From Cheiracanthium punctorium (taxonomy: Eukaryota; Arthropoda; Arachnida; Araneae; Cheiracanthiidae), in the NCBI GenBank assembly GCA_038373885.1, contig JAWZYV010012538.1, positions 124,001 through 188,000 on the forward strand: DNA of 64,000 nt, written 5' to 3'. The notes under the pieces were generated by a model that was not told the origin of the DNA, searched no databases, and saw only the letters and a program-made list of their open reading frames with translations. Every line of letters begins with the position of its first letter. The first letter of the stretch is position 1. Below are positions 42,729 through 54,083 of the stretch, piece by piece. The translations under genes and the position numbers were made by a program.

Positions 42729-42769
<41 letters not shown>
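42729..42769. repeat. (TA)n microsatellite
   Basis: Forty bases of TA directly beyond the right end of Tigger-like element B. Confidence 0.9.
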
Positions 42770-42772
<3 letters not shown>

Positions 42773-44398
42773 AATATAATGATAAAATTAACTGAAGATT
42801 CAAATTAAGGAGACTGATTTATTAAATATCTATATCAGTTTGATATTACAAATTACAAGGTACGAGAGATGAGAAGATGGGAGAGTACAAGGTATAATTG
42901 TGTGGGTTTGCTAATTTGCAAAATTTAGAAAGCTCCCGATTTTAGTGCGTTGTATTTAAACAAATGAAACCATGTGGTTTTTACACAGATATAGCTCTGC
43001 CTTCCTCTCATCTCTTATTCAATCAAATACAGTTTATATGATGATGATAGCACCAGAGATCATAAACGTTCATATAAATTATCAATATTGAACTTTATAT
43101 TGAAAATCATTATTTGTAATCAAATAAAGACATTTTTATTTTATATAGTGAACAAATGAGTAGCAATCACTAAAGCAATCAATGGATTATGCCTGGATAC
43201 AAATTGGATGGAACCTAGCATCCAGCAAAAAACTTTAAAAATACCTCCAAATATCTACTTTTTAAAGTACACAACTCTGTTAGTACAGATAAGCAACTGA
43301 GTATCTGTTGCATGGACTACATTACTTCAAGTTTAAGCATTAAAACTTATATTTATATCTATGAAAATAAAGAAAAAATTGGAAAAAATATTTTATTAAA
43401 AATAATATCCATTGTACCTTTAAAACCAACCTGTTCTTCATTAAAGAAAATGAAGATTATTTTTTAAATGTCAGAGTATCAGCAGCCTTGTACTTTACTT
43501 CAGAACTCGGGGGGGGGGGGGGGGGGGGGGGGGAAACTGTAGCTTGTCAACTTCTGCTAAACTGTATTTAATAGCCGAAAAAATGCAAGTATAAAAGCTG
43601 CTGTATCAGGTGCACAGCAACATTGCACAAGCATTCGTCAGGCATTAGAAAAAAGGGGGGGAAATCGGACAAATATATTTTATGAAAAACATTTTAAAGA
43701 ATTTACCTTTTAGTTATACAAACCAACTTGATTTCAGTCAAGGAAAATGAATATTTTCTTGAAAATGACAGCTTACCTGTAACATTATGCCAACTTCAGA
43801 AATATTTCAGGAATTCCTTGTAGTTTCACAACCATTTCTTCTGCTAAACTTAGCCGAAAAAATGCAAGTGCAAAATGTGCTGTTTTCAAATGCACAGCAA
43901 CACTGCACAGGCATTCATCAGGCACATTAGATAAAAGAGAAAATTAGAAAATATTTTATAAAAAGCATTACTAAAAACCTCTTTTGAATAAATAATATTT
44001 GCAATTGATGTTTTTAATTGATAACAATCTTCATTAAGCATATAAATCAATATTGAAACAAAACAATTAATAAAACATAATGCCAGCAAATCATGCTTTA
44101 TTTTAAAAGCATGAGAAAATAGTTACTTATGTGTAAGCTATTCAAATATTCCTGAATTAACATATCTGTGGCAATATTAAAATAAATGAATAAGATACCT
44201 CTATAAAGAACTTCCAGTTTCATTCTTCCTTATGTAACAGCCAAGTGAGTTCTAAAAATCCCAAAAATGTTAGAACATAAGATTGCAATAGGCTTTTTAA
44301 CAGAACATTAATCATTATTTTTTTCTTAGTTATAGATAGCTTATGTTAAAGAAAACACATAACAGACATTAACCATAATTGAAAAATTATTTTTAAAA
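42770..44398. other. AT-rich interval with a 290-bp duplication
   Basis: TTCTGCTAAACT...AGCCGAAAAAATGCAAGT followed by GTGCACAGCAACATTGCAC occurs at about 43550-43650 and again at 43838-43930, each followed by AAAATATTTTA. A G25 run precedes the first copy. No gene is recognised. Confidence 0.5.
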
Positions 44399-44439
44399 TA
44401 ATCTAAAATATTAAAAGCGGATAAAAACACATTAAAATC

Positions 44440-44480
44440 CATCAGTAGCACTTTCGGTGGCAGCCACCACCTTCTTCAGC
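44440..44480 (-). ncRNA. Degenerate hammerhead-like motif
   Basis: On the minus strand CTGAAGA (44473-44479), an extra A, GGTGG/CCACC as helix II, GAAA and AGT-GCT-ACT as helix III stand in hammerhead order. The nucleotide at the cleavage position is G, which hammerheads do not normally accept, and helix I does not pair. It overlaps the stop codon of the GIY-YIG frame. The plus-strand copy has CTGAAAA, losing the core G. Confidence 0.35.
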
Positions 44481-44856
44481 TCGGTCTCAATTCAAAATGC
44501 CTTGCTCTCTTCCTCAGTATGGCGTTCCATCCAGGATCTATCTGCGCATGCGTCATGTCATTTATAGTGCCATCTGTCGTTATAATCTGTAAAGCCTCCA
44601 TGTTTAGGGCATAATAGTTATTTTTGTAATTGGAGAGTTTTTGGCTATTGTTAAAGTCGATTTCTATGGGGCGTTCCTGGGCTATTTTTGACAGGGCAGT
44701 ACTGGGTTTATTGAATTTGATGTCATTGTGGTGTTCCTTTTTTCGGTCTTTGATTTTCCTTTTAGTCATACCGATATAGCAGCCTGGTTTATTAGAACTA
44801 TTGTCTGTAAAGTTTATTTTATAAATGCCGGCGGTTTCTAGCCTAAAACTCTCCAA
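44476..44856 (-). pseudogene. GIY-YIG endonuclease domain of a Penelope-like element
   Basis: The frame encodes LETAGIYKINFTDNSSNKPG then CYIGMTKRKIKDRKKEHHND, which carries the GIY and YIG signatures and the catalytic Arg, and ends ARHFELRPS. In Penelope-like elements this domain follows the reverse transcriptase and nicks target DNA. Here it is cut off at the 5' side by the inverted junction, has no ATG (first codon is TTG) and no reverse transcriptase, so it is a 3' fragment. The GIY-YIG core up to the stop is open. Confidence 0.85.
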
Positions 44857-45121
44857 TTACAAAATAACGATTATGCCCTAAACATGGAGGCTTTACAGAT
44901 TATAACGACAGATGGCGCTATAAATGACATGACGCATGCGCAGATAGATCCTGGATTGAACGCCATACTGAGGAAGGGAGCAAGTCATTTTCAATTGAGA
45001 CCGAGCTGAAAAAGGTGGTGGCTGCCACCGAAAGTGCTACTGATGGATTTTAATGTGTTCTTATCTGCTTTTAATGATTTTAATCCTGTCCGTCCTATTG
45101 CTTTTAAACTAATCTAAAATA

Positions 45122-45429
45122 ACTTAGATATAATTTTTTCTTGTTATATTAGATAATTCATGCATATTAGAACACATAATCATACATTAACAAATAAAAT
45201 ATATATTGATAATAATCAGATGATATACATATTAATCAAATTTTCCTTGGTTATATTAGATAACCCATGCAGATTACAACATATAATCATGCAGTAGCAA
45301 ACAAAATACATATTGAGAGAATCATCAGTAGAAATGCATATTAATAATTTTTTTTCTTGCTTATGGGAAAACTTCTATCGATTAAGACAGAATCATGCAG
45401 TGACAAATCAAAAGCATAATTGTTATTAA
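45122..45429. repeat. Short direct repeats, about 105 bp period
   Basis: TTATATTAGATAA(T/C)CCATGCA followed by ATAATCATRCA and ACAAATAAAAT-like text occurs near 45140-45200 and again at 45250-45315. No coding capacity. Confidence 0.5.
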
Positions 45430-46330
45430 AAACAAAAGTTAGAATTAAGTACATGCAAAGAAAAATCACCTACTAATAGCTGTATAAAAGCCCATGAAAA
45501 ATAAATGAATAAACAATACTAATATGGCAAGTTCAAGCACTCAACAAAAATATAATTATTTTCCTGGTTATATAATAACTTATACTGATAGTACTTCTTT
45601 ATAGCAAAATTTCAAAAGAAGAAACCATTCTGGAATTAATAAAATTACATAAAAAATAAGGCACTCATGGGCTCAATACATGAATTAGAAATTAAAAAAG
45701 AATTGTGAAGCAACAATAAAACACTTAACTAAAAACAAAAAGCTAGAATTAGTAGAAGTACATGCAAACAAGAAACATCACCAACTAATAGCTGTATAAA
45801 AGCCCATGAAAAATTTAATGAACAAATAATAATAAAATGGCAAATTCAAGCACTCAATCAAAATATAAATTTTTTCCTGGTTATATAATAACTTATCACT
45901 ACTTCCTTATAGCAAAATTATAAAAAAGAAACCCTTTTTAGAATTATTAAAATTACATATAAAGTAAAGCACTCATGGGCTCAATACACCAATTAGAAAT
46001 ATAAAAAGTAGAATCATAAACAAATAACTAAGAACAAAAGCTAGAATTAGTAGATGTACATGCAAACAAGAAACATAGGCAACTAATAGCTGCATAAAAG
46101 CCCACAAAAAATTTAATGAACAAATAATAATAAAATGGCAAATTCAAGCACTCAATGAAAATATAAATTTTTCGTAGTTATATAACTTATGCTTACCACT
46201 ACTTCCCTATAGCAAAATTATAAAAAGGAAACTCTTTTTGTTATTAATAAAATTACATATAAAATAAGGCACTCATGGGCTCAATACATCAATTAGAAAT
46301 ATAAAAAGCAGAATCATTAACAAACAACAG
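45430..46330. repeat. Tandem repeat, three copies of about 300 bp
   Basis: Three units begin near 45430, 45731 and 46030 with AACAAAARCTAGAATTAGTA and contain AATAGCTGTATAAAAGCCCA and GGCACTCATGGGCTCAATAC. They differ by point changes and small gaps. The repeat has no ORF. Confidence 0.88.
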
Positions 46331-46648
46331 CAACCTGTGTGTGCATTGGCAGCAAGACATGAAAGTGATGAAATTCAGAAATACATTGGTGGCTTTGTAT
46401 ATTTTTGAAAATACACAAAAATTATAAAACAGAAAAAATGGGGGCTCCCTTCATCAAGAAACATTTGGTAGTGGCAGCACAACATGAGAATGACAAAATT
46501 GAAAAATATTTTTACAGCAGTTTAAATATTAAAAGTGAATATTGTACAGAATATGGAAAGTCTTTGTCACTTTTTAAATGAAACACTTTAAGGAGAAACA
46601 TTAAAATAATGGTGTAAAACATGTCATAAACAAAATTTAAATGAAGAA
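46331..46648. other. Intergenic, no gene seen
   Basis: Non-coding on inspection. It lies 3' of the PHD-finger frame and may include its 3' UTR. Confidence 0.4.
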
Positions 46649-46990
46649 TTAAACGGAACTTCTGCAATGGATACAGTTCCATGTTTCTTCATTAGGTTCT
46701 GCTGTTACATCCTGACAGTCCCAATGGTACCACATTTGACATTTATCACACATAATCATATTTTTCTGTGTTGTGATTTCAGAGCATGCATTACAAGCCC
46801 ATTCTTTCTTTTTCAGTTGTAAAAGATTGCTAATTAATGCCCAAGCAGACTCACTAACAAATTTCTTTGCAGACAATATGTCCCATTCTTTAAAATTTAA
46901 TACAGTGTCACAAATTTCACTTGAGTGACCTTTTATGTCTGTGTCTTGTACTGCCACGCTGTTTGTATTAAGTGGATCTTCAACATCTCC
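46649..46990 (-). CDS. PHD-finger protein, 3' exon-like fragment
   Basis: A 102-residue frame from ATG 46957, open further upstream to the retrotransposon junction (HFTSKGDVEDPLNTNS). The C-terminal half is a PHD finger: WACNACSEIT, MIMCDKCQMWYHWDCQDV, EETWNCIHC, with the C4HC3 ligands in order. PHD fingers read histone tails in nuclear proteins, but they also occur at the C-termini of some transposon proteins. The frame stops shortly after the finger. Immediately upstream (higher coordinates) a retrotransposon was inserted, so the 5' part of the exon or gene cannot be seen here. No stop or frameshift in the remaining part. Confidence 0.6.
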   Translation of the reverse strand, partial: GDVEDPLNTNSVAVQDTDIKGHSSEICDTVLNFKEWDILSAKKFVSESAWALISNLLQLKKKEWACNACSEITTQKNMIMCDKCQMWYHWDCQDVTAEPNEETWNCIHCRSSV

Positions 46991-47004
46991 TTTGGAGGTG
47001 AAGT

Positions 47005-49453
47005 GTTGAAATAGTTATTCCCTTTCCTAAACCAGGAAAAGATACATCTAACCCTAATAACTACCGACCCATAGCCCTTACTAGTTGCTTATGTAAATTA
47101 ATGGAGAAAATTATCAATACCCGTCTTGTCTACATTTTAGAAACAGGGAACCATATACATCCCTTCCAGAGTGGCTTCCGGAAGGGTAGATCCACCATAG
47201 ATAACATATTAAAATTAGAGACCCAAATTCGTAATGCCTTCTTACGGAAGAACCACTTAGTCTCTGTGTTTTTTGATATTGAAAAGGCATATGACCGAAC
47301 GTGGAGGTATGGGATCCTCTTGGATCTTCATAATATAGGACTTCGGGGCAGCCTACCCACTTTTATAAAAAACTTTGTCACTCCGAAATTTCCGGGTCCG
47401 GATTAATGGCATGCTATCTAATAACTTTGTTCAAGAGGAGGGTGTTCCACAGGGCTCCGTTCTTAGTGTCACCCTTTTCTCAATAAAAATTAACAACATC
47501 CTGGAACAACTGTCCTCGACTGTCTACGGTAGTCTTTATGTAGATGACCTGCAAATCTCCTGTCAGGGAAAGGACATGCGCCTGATAGAACGCCAGCTTC
47601 AGAATGCCATCAACCGCATCTTAAAGTGGTGTGACAGAAATGGGTTTAAAATATCAGCAGAGAAAACAGTTTGTACCCATTTTTGCCAGAAGCGCGGGAT
47701 CCACCCGGATTCGGAACTTTATCTGGACCATACTAATATTGCTGTCAAGGATTCTATCAAATTTTTAGGTTTAAATTTTGACAAGAAACTTACATTTGCT
47801 AAACATATCTCAGACATCCGCAATAAATGCGAGAAAAAACTTAACATTTTAAGGGTTTTAACAAATACCTCTTGGGGGGGCAGACCGCGATGCTCTCTTG
47901 CGCATCTGCCGTGCTGTCATCCGTTTCAAAATTGACTATGCAAGCTGCGTTTATGGATCGGCTTCTAAATCAGCACTAAAAAAACTTGACACTGTGCATC
48001 ATACTGCACTACGCATATGCTCTGGAGCTTTTAGGACATCGCCTGTACATAGCCTTTACGTCACCTGTCATGAACCATCTCTCACTCTCATACGTCATAA
48101 ATTATCATCAAATACCTATTATCGCATCCTTTCTCACTCTTCACATCCCTTAAAGGATTCTCTAATAGACACCCAATTGGACCAGTTTTATGAAAATCGC
48201 CCTTCCTGCACTCCCCCCTTCGGACTTAGAATCCGTAGGAGTGTAGTCGGTACCCAATTGGAGGATGTTAATGCATCTACTTGTTCATTTCATGAAGTGC
48301 CACCATGGACTAAATTGCAGATTTCCTACCAACAACCATTCGAAGGCTTCACAAAACCAAACACTGACCCCATAATATACCAACAGTTATTTCTAGACCA
48401 TAAAAGCAAATATAGAAACTTCGACGAACTATATACTGACGGCTCAAAATCTCTTAATCACGTTGGCTTTGCTTATGTACATCGAAATCATTCTTACAAC
48501 TACACCCTACCTTCATTTTGCTCCATATTTACAGCCGAATTAATAGCTATTTATGAAAGCCTTCTTTACATCTCGAGAACAAATACCAAACATTTCATCA
48601 TCTACTCTGACTCATTAAGTGTATTAGAGAATCTGAAATCCGGCACCCTCACTCATAGTTATATTTTAAAAGTCCTACGCATGCACAAGAGACTCATGAA
48701 CCGTGGATACAACATCCTCTACTGCTGAATACCTAGCCATACTGGGATTCTTGGAAACGAGAAAGCTGATTCTTTGGCCAGACATTCTACTGTCCCATAT
48801 AATTGCGATCTACCTTATACTGATATAAAATCTGGCATCTCTTCCCTAACAAAAGGCACTTGGAATCATATATGGGACGGTGAAACCCTAAATAAACTTC
48901 ACTCTATCCCGGCCCTTACCCACTGGTCCACTCAACCATACCGCAAGCACGATGTTATTCTGACTCGTCTTCGCATTGGCCATACAAGGCTTACCCATAA
49001 GTACCTTCTATTGGGTGAACCTCCTCCAGAATGCCCTCATTGTCATACTCATCTTACTATTCATCATCTTTTAACCTCTGCTCTGCTTTTAAAAATTTTT
49101 ACCTAAATTATTTTAATTGTTCTCATCCCAGACTTGACGACCTTTTGGGTGAAACCCCTCACCATCACTTGTTTTTATTCCTTCAACGGGCTAACATTCT
49201 TTTCTCTGTGTGAAGTGTCTGCACTTGTCTGAATTGTATCTGGATGGAACCCCCATCCAGATGTCTTTAATTCACTTTTTATCTGCTTTTAACACTTTTT
49301 GAATTTTACTTTTTACCTTTTTAGTCTTTACAATTAGCTTTTAGTAGATTTAGTGGTACCTTTTATCTGAATACATCATGATATGATTTTAACTTCTTGT
49401 CTGGCGCAGCATGTCCTTTTTGGACCTTGTGCCAACAAACACCAACCAACCAA
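47005..49453 (+). pseudogene. 5'-truncated copy of the I-type retrotransposon
   Basis: Begins in the reverse transcriptase (VIPFPKPGKDTSNPNNYRPI) and matches 12379-14812 to the CCAA tail; 5' truncation is typical of target-primed reverse transcription. The RT core YVDDLQIS and GVPQGSVLS are kept. Frameshifts at about 47385 and at a G7 run near 47874, a TGA for Trp at 48726-48728 in the RNase H WVPSHIG block (here *IPSHTG) and another shift near 49080 disable it. It has ECPHCHTHL, the intact zinc motif lost in the full-length copy. Its end just after the PHD fragment puts it in or near that gene. Confidence 0.92.
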
Positions 49454-50288
49454 ATAATGTCTAATAGTAATAAAGGTATATATTCAGTAACTTTAAAAAT
49501 CTTTACTTGGTAATCATTCAATAATTATTGCAAACAAAAGAATTTAAATAAAATTATGATTTATATTATTAAATTTTATACATCCTGCACTGTGCAGAAA
49601 TTTTATTATTTTTATTACTTGCTAAACACATCTATTCTAATCCACTTACACTGACAGTCCTTTTCTATTTAAAAGTTTGTACCAATATAGGTGAAATATC
49701 ATACATGAATGTGATCCAGTAATTGTGGTCCAGTGGTGATAGTGTGATAAAATTGAGGAACAAAAAATAATAGTCCCTCTGCCTTCTCCTACTGCTTAAC
49801 AAATCATGTCTGGCTAAAAATTTCTGAAACCTTCTTCAATAAATCTACTATTCCTTATAAATAATAAACATCTACATCACGTAATTTTGAGAAAAAATTA
49901 AGCAGAAAATTCAAAATTACTTGGATTAAAACTTCTTTTTTTTTAATCAAAAACTTCTAGTTATGTACAGATTTAATTCACATATTTGTCATGTTTAGAG
50001 CAAAATATTATCAACAAAGCATTTTTCCTATTTCGCTTACACTTACTTCTACAGGATATTTTCTCCAAAAGAAAGGGGGGGGGAACTAAAGACAAACTGG
50101 AAAAAATCTAACTATGCATTGTAAGTCAGAACACATATTACAACTCTACATGTTAATTTTTCGGGGATCGGATAGTTTCAAACTAGTTTCTAGATATGTT
50201 ATCTACCTGTATATTCTCGTGGAACCCCAAAGTGCCCTTTTTGAAATTTCCCCCGGTGGCCCTTTTTTTCTAGAGTCAACACAGTTTC
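49454..50288. other. AT-rich intergenic sequence
   Basis: Nothing recognisable apart from a G9 run near 50076. Confidence 0.4.
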
Positions 50289-50473
50289 CAAATCTTCAAT
50301 TTTATGCTCCAAAATCATGTTAATTCTGATCCCAAATCTTAATTTTCCTCGCGGAAGCTAAATTTTTTGTACTCCCAAATGGAATTTTTCTGCTGCCGAG
50401 GTGCTCCCAAATGAAATTTTTTCTGCTCCCGGGGTACTTACTCCCAAATCGAATGTTGGAGTTAACATCCCTG
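50289..50473 (+). mobile_element. Solitary right end of the CAGGGATGTTAA hAT-like family
   Basis: Matches 41735-41972: ATCTTCAATTTTATGCTCCA, the CTGCTCCCAAATGGAATTTT units and the terminal GGAGTTAACATCCCTG. The rest of the element is absent on the left. Confidence 0.8.
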
Positions 50474-52920
50474 TCCAGCCCAGCTAAAAAAAATAAATTA
50501 ATTAATAAAATTAAGATGAGTACTTTTTTCCTGACAGGATTGGAATTATTAGTGATTTTGATGGTATTGTAGTATAATGTTGATTTTATACACCTAATTA
50601 AAAGGGTTAAGTACTTCATCCCAGCGGCCTTACTTTTTTAGAAATAAAAAGATAATATTTTTGGAAATTCAGTATTAATTTTAAATATAATATTTTCACC
50701 GTTTCAAAGTAAAAAGAAAAAAATGCTGCTTATGACTTTTGGGGGAAATGCATTCCTGATTTTTATTAGTCAAATAACAGATATAAATAGATTTTGAGTG
50801 AAATAAAAGTAAACAAATTTATTAAAACGCACTTACAGGAATCACATTTTGAGTGTTTATTAATTCTTCAGTATTTAATGGAACTTTAGAACTGATGTCG
50901 TTGAAATTACTTAACCAAAAACTAGTTTGTTTTTCCGTCGGTAAAAACATATGTATTAAATTTCATAAATTACATTTACATAATAAATGATATCATTTTC
51001 ATGGTAAAATATATATATATTAAGAAAATGGAACAGACCAAAACAATTTAGATATTTTTAGATGTTCTAAGACATTTAAAAAAGAGAGAGAGAGAGCAAG
51101 AAGGAAAACTTAATCTGCAGCGAGGCCAGAACCCTGGAACTACTACTTCCCAATCGCTCGCTATACCGCAATGCCATAATTTCATTAACACATGTACCGT
51201 AAGTTTAAAACATTTCCTTTTTCTACTGTTTACCGTTACTTATTTTGATTATAATGCATTGGAAAATCTATTCACACATGCCTTCTAAACCGTTTACTTT
51301 CTCCTCACACATAAATTTTGCAAATCTATTAATAAAATTCTAAAATTTCCTTATCTTCTGTCTTCAACAGTGCTGTAGTCCGCCGTATGCGTCTTGTGAA
51401 TGAATAGGCCAGCTGGTAGAAAGTTTCGTGAATATGGGTGTTAGAGGGTGTACAAAGTTTCATGAAAAATTATCACAAAATGATCCAATGTAAAAAGCAA
51501 TGTCTTCTGAATTTTGAATAAATTGCAATATTTCAACACGATGTTCCTTTCATATTTCTGGTTTAAATAAATATTTATAAATTAATGAAATACTTCCATT
51601 AATTTATTAGATATAAGAATATACAATTGATATAAAGAGCCATTAGCCCCCATATGCAAGCTCTTTATAATGATCATTATTCCTAGTGATTATCATTATA
51701 TTCCATCATGATCATTTTCTTTAACGTACCCGGAAAAACTGCTGAATTTATAACGACTGGTTCAGACCACTCATTATCCGTAGTGATCGTCAATATTTGA
51801 TTGTTTACAGTGAAGAAGAAGCTGTGTACTTTGGAGATCGAGGACATTTGCAAACATTTTTACATTTGTAAGGTAAAGTATCATCAAACGTGGTTTTATT
51901 TATTCATATGTTGCATCTTTATAATTTGTTTCAGCTTTTTATTTTATGTGTTGCATTTTTAGCGCATAAAATATTGTTAATGATGGTGTTTTTTTAGCAC
52001 ATGGCTAATTGTATGCGTTTTTTTTTATTTTATTACAACTGATCAAAATTTGAATGAATGTTAAGATATTTGTGAAAGTGATAGTATTGTAATGAAATTA
52101 AATTTAACACGTTCTATCTTTTTAAATGTTTTATTTACCTATCCCAGCCACTAATTTTACCAAATTTGTGTTGGTTAGACTATTGTGGTACACACTACAT
52201 AAAAAGAAAATTATATTTCTACTTTAAGGGCTTCACTTCGACCTCCATTGATCGATGCTAGATTAATTAAATGTATAATTAATGTAAATTCTGTGCCATG
52301 ATGTACGCTTGCATAGAACAGTCACATTTGAGAGTTTTAAATATTTAATTTGTATTGAATATGACTATACATTGCTTATTATAATTGTAACTTTTCCTAT
52401 AATGTGTTTATTTTTTGCTTATTTAGAAAAACTTGTATTGTTTTTTCATCTTATGATTTCTTCCAATCATAAGGTGATTTTCTGTCATCCTACCTCATAA
52501 ATAAAATTGTAAACAGTCCAACAGTGTTAGAAATTTTCTCCCACATTTAAAGAAAATTAAAATAATTTTAATAATTAGTAGTACTATTATTTACTGATTA
52601 ATAAAATCATAACTTTTCAAATTAAGCATGTTTCTTTGACATTATTAATCAAGTCAATGCAATCCATTTTTATTTAGTTAGATTTATCTACATATTGCAT
52701 TTTTGTAAAAAATGTTTGAATTGTTTTGTTTACATGCTCAATTATCAGTTTATAAAATCAGATTTTATTTTATTTGTTTAATTGAGCAAATTTAAAATTC
52801 CATGCATAACCCGACTAAGTATGGGCCCTGGGGTTGACATCGCTAATGATTCATATTGATACAAGCATATGTATTAACATGTATATAGTTTTTATGCATA
52901 CATATCATATATGTAATCCC
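50474..52920. other. AT-rich intergenic sequence
   Basis: Contains a (GA)n patch at 51083-51096 and, on the minus strand at 51110-51180, a tRNA-like phrase (TATAGCGAGCGATTGGG ... AGTTCCAGGGTT) too weak to call. No gene recognised. Confidence 0.4.
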
Positions 52921-53140
52921 AGGCTGGGCAAGGTATCAACTCAGCCTTTCATCCATTGAGTAGGTCGATAAAATGAGGACTAGGCTTGCTTGGGGTCAAA
53001 CACTGTGGGCTTTGCATCAGGCTGACCACCTGGCCAAGGAATATGGCATCCGTACCCCAGAGTCCATGGTCGCTAAGGCGCAGTTGAGCAGCACAGGTCT
53101 TGTCCCTGCAGATGTTGTGCCAATATTTGACTTTATCATA
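52921..53140 (+). repeat. SINE-like repeat with GTCGATAAAAT core
   Basis: CTCAGCCTTTCATCCATTGA then TAGGTCGATAAAATGAG resembles the central part of tRNA-Lys-related SINEs known from molluscs and other invertebrates. No tRNA head or A-rich tail is clear on either side. The block is more GC-rich than its flanks. Confidence 0.4.
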
Positions 53141-53910
53141 TATATTCACATATATATCCTGCACATTCATTTCTACCATAGACAATAGTGATTTGGGTCC
53201 CAGGGCTCCCTCCCCCCATAGTTACGCCACTGCTTGGGTGACATGTCATATGTGACATAGTATGAAATGTGTGGCTTCTTTTGAGTTCTGCATGCAGTGT
53301 GTTGCTATTATTTTGCACTGTGAATTTATAAGTTGTATCCCCTTCTTTGTCCGAAAGTATCAGATTAGTTACCATAAGCTGTATGTCATGTAGATACAAG
53401 GTTTATTTATTCACCATTTATTTCATATCCCCCCTGCCCTTGAAAAATTTTTCTGGTTGCACTCTTGAAGTGACAATTTGTTTACATTTTTAGTTTCCTT
53501 TAATATTATAGTCTGTTTTTTTTATTTTTAGGAATGTGATCGATACAGTTCATATTCTTTATGCCTAATGAGTGCTTGTACAATTTTGCTGTACATTTGA
53601 AGCAGCAGCATTGTACTTGTACTTTTTCGGCTTGTTAAATAGGATGAAGTTATCTGCCCAGTTTTACAAGCTGCAAGAGTAAAAGAAATCTCTGCAGTTA
53701 AGTGCTGAAAACAGATGGCAATGTGATCCCTTTGTGTGAGTATCATGAATAATTAAAACAAATTTATTAATGTAAATTTTATGTATTTGTAATTAAAAAA
53801 ATGAAACATTCCAACAAGTTTTAATTTCTTAAATGTCTCTTAGAGAAATGCTAAAAACAATGATCACTTGTCCAATTGCAATGACACACATGTATAGTCA
53901 ATAATAAGTG
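53141..53910. other. Intergenic with a CAGTGGCGTAAC repeat end
   Basis: CCCCCCATAGTTACGCCACTG at 53213-53233 is the kind of end seen on hAT MITEs in this window, but no partner end is found. Otherwise AT-rich. Confidence 0.35.
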
Positions 53911-53918
53911 TTCATCCT

Positions 53919-54075
53919 CAGGGCCTGATTAACACTTTCTGATACTATAGGCCTGCTGTTATTTTGCGGCCCCCCATTCCACAAGTATAAATAATAAATA
54001 TTGTAGTTTTGAGGCCCCTAGACTTTTTATACTATAGGCCCGGGCCTTATGGGCCTATTCGATAATTAGGTTCTG
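53919..54075. mobile_element. hAT-type MITE (157 bp)
   Basis: Left end CAGGGCCTGATTAAC and reversed right end CAGAACCTAATTATC form TIRs, bounded by a perfect 8-bp duplication TTCATCCT (53911-53918 and 54076-54083). Interior rich in GGCC. Confidence 0.88.
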
Positions 54076-54083
54076 TTCATCCT

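Larger units (their letters stand above)
44411..45109. mobile_element. Penelope-like insertion, two head-to-head 3' ends
   Basis: Two copies of the same 3' region run in opposite directions from a junction near 44843-44860: one toward 44411 on the minus strand, one toward 45109 on the plus strand. Both carry the GIY-YIG coding tail, a GGTGGCTGCCACC hairpin and AAAATCCATC/GATGGATTTT tails. A 12-bp duplication TAATCTAAAATA flanks the whole (44399-44410 and 45110-45121), so the pair went in as one event. Inverted partial copies are characteristic of Penelope-like elements. Confidence 0.8.

Noticed and set aside
45430..46330. CRISPR-like array
   Set aside because: Units are about 300 bp direct tandem copies without short repeats and unique spacers, in eukaryotic DNA.
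51110..51180. tRNA gene on the minus strand
   Set aside because: A-box-like word present, but B box is poor and no cloverleaf can be drawn.
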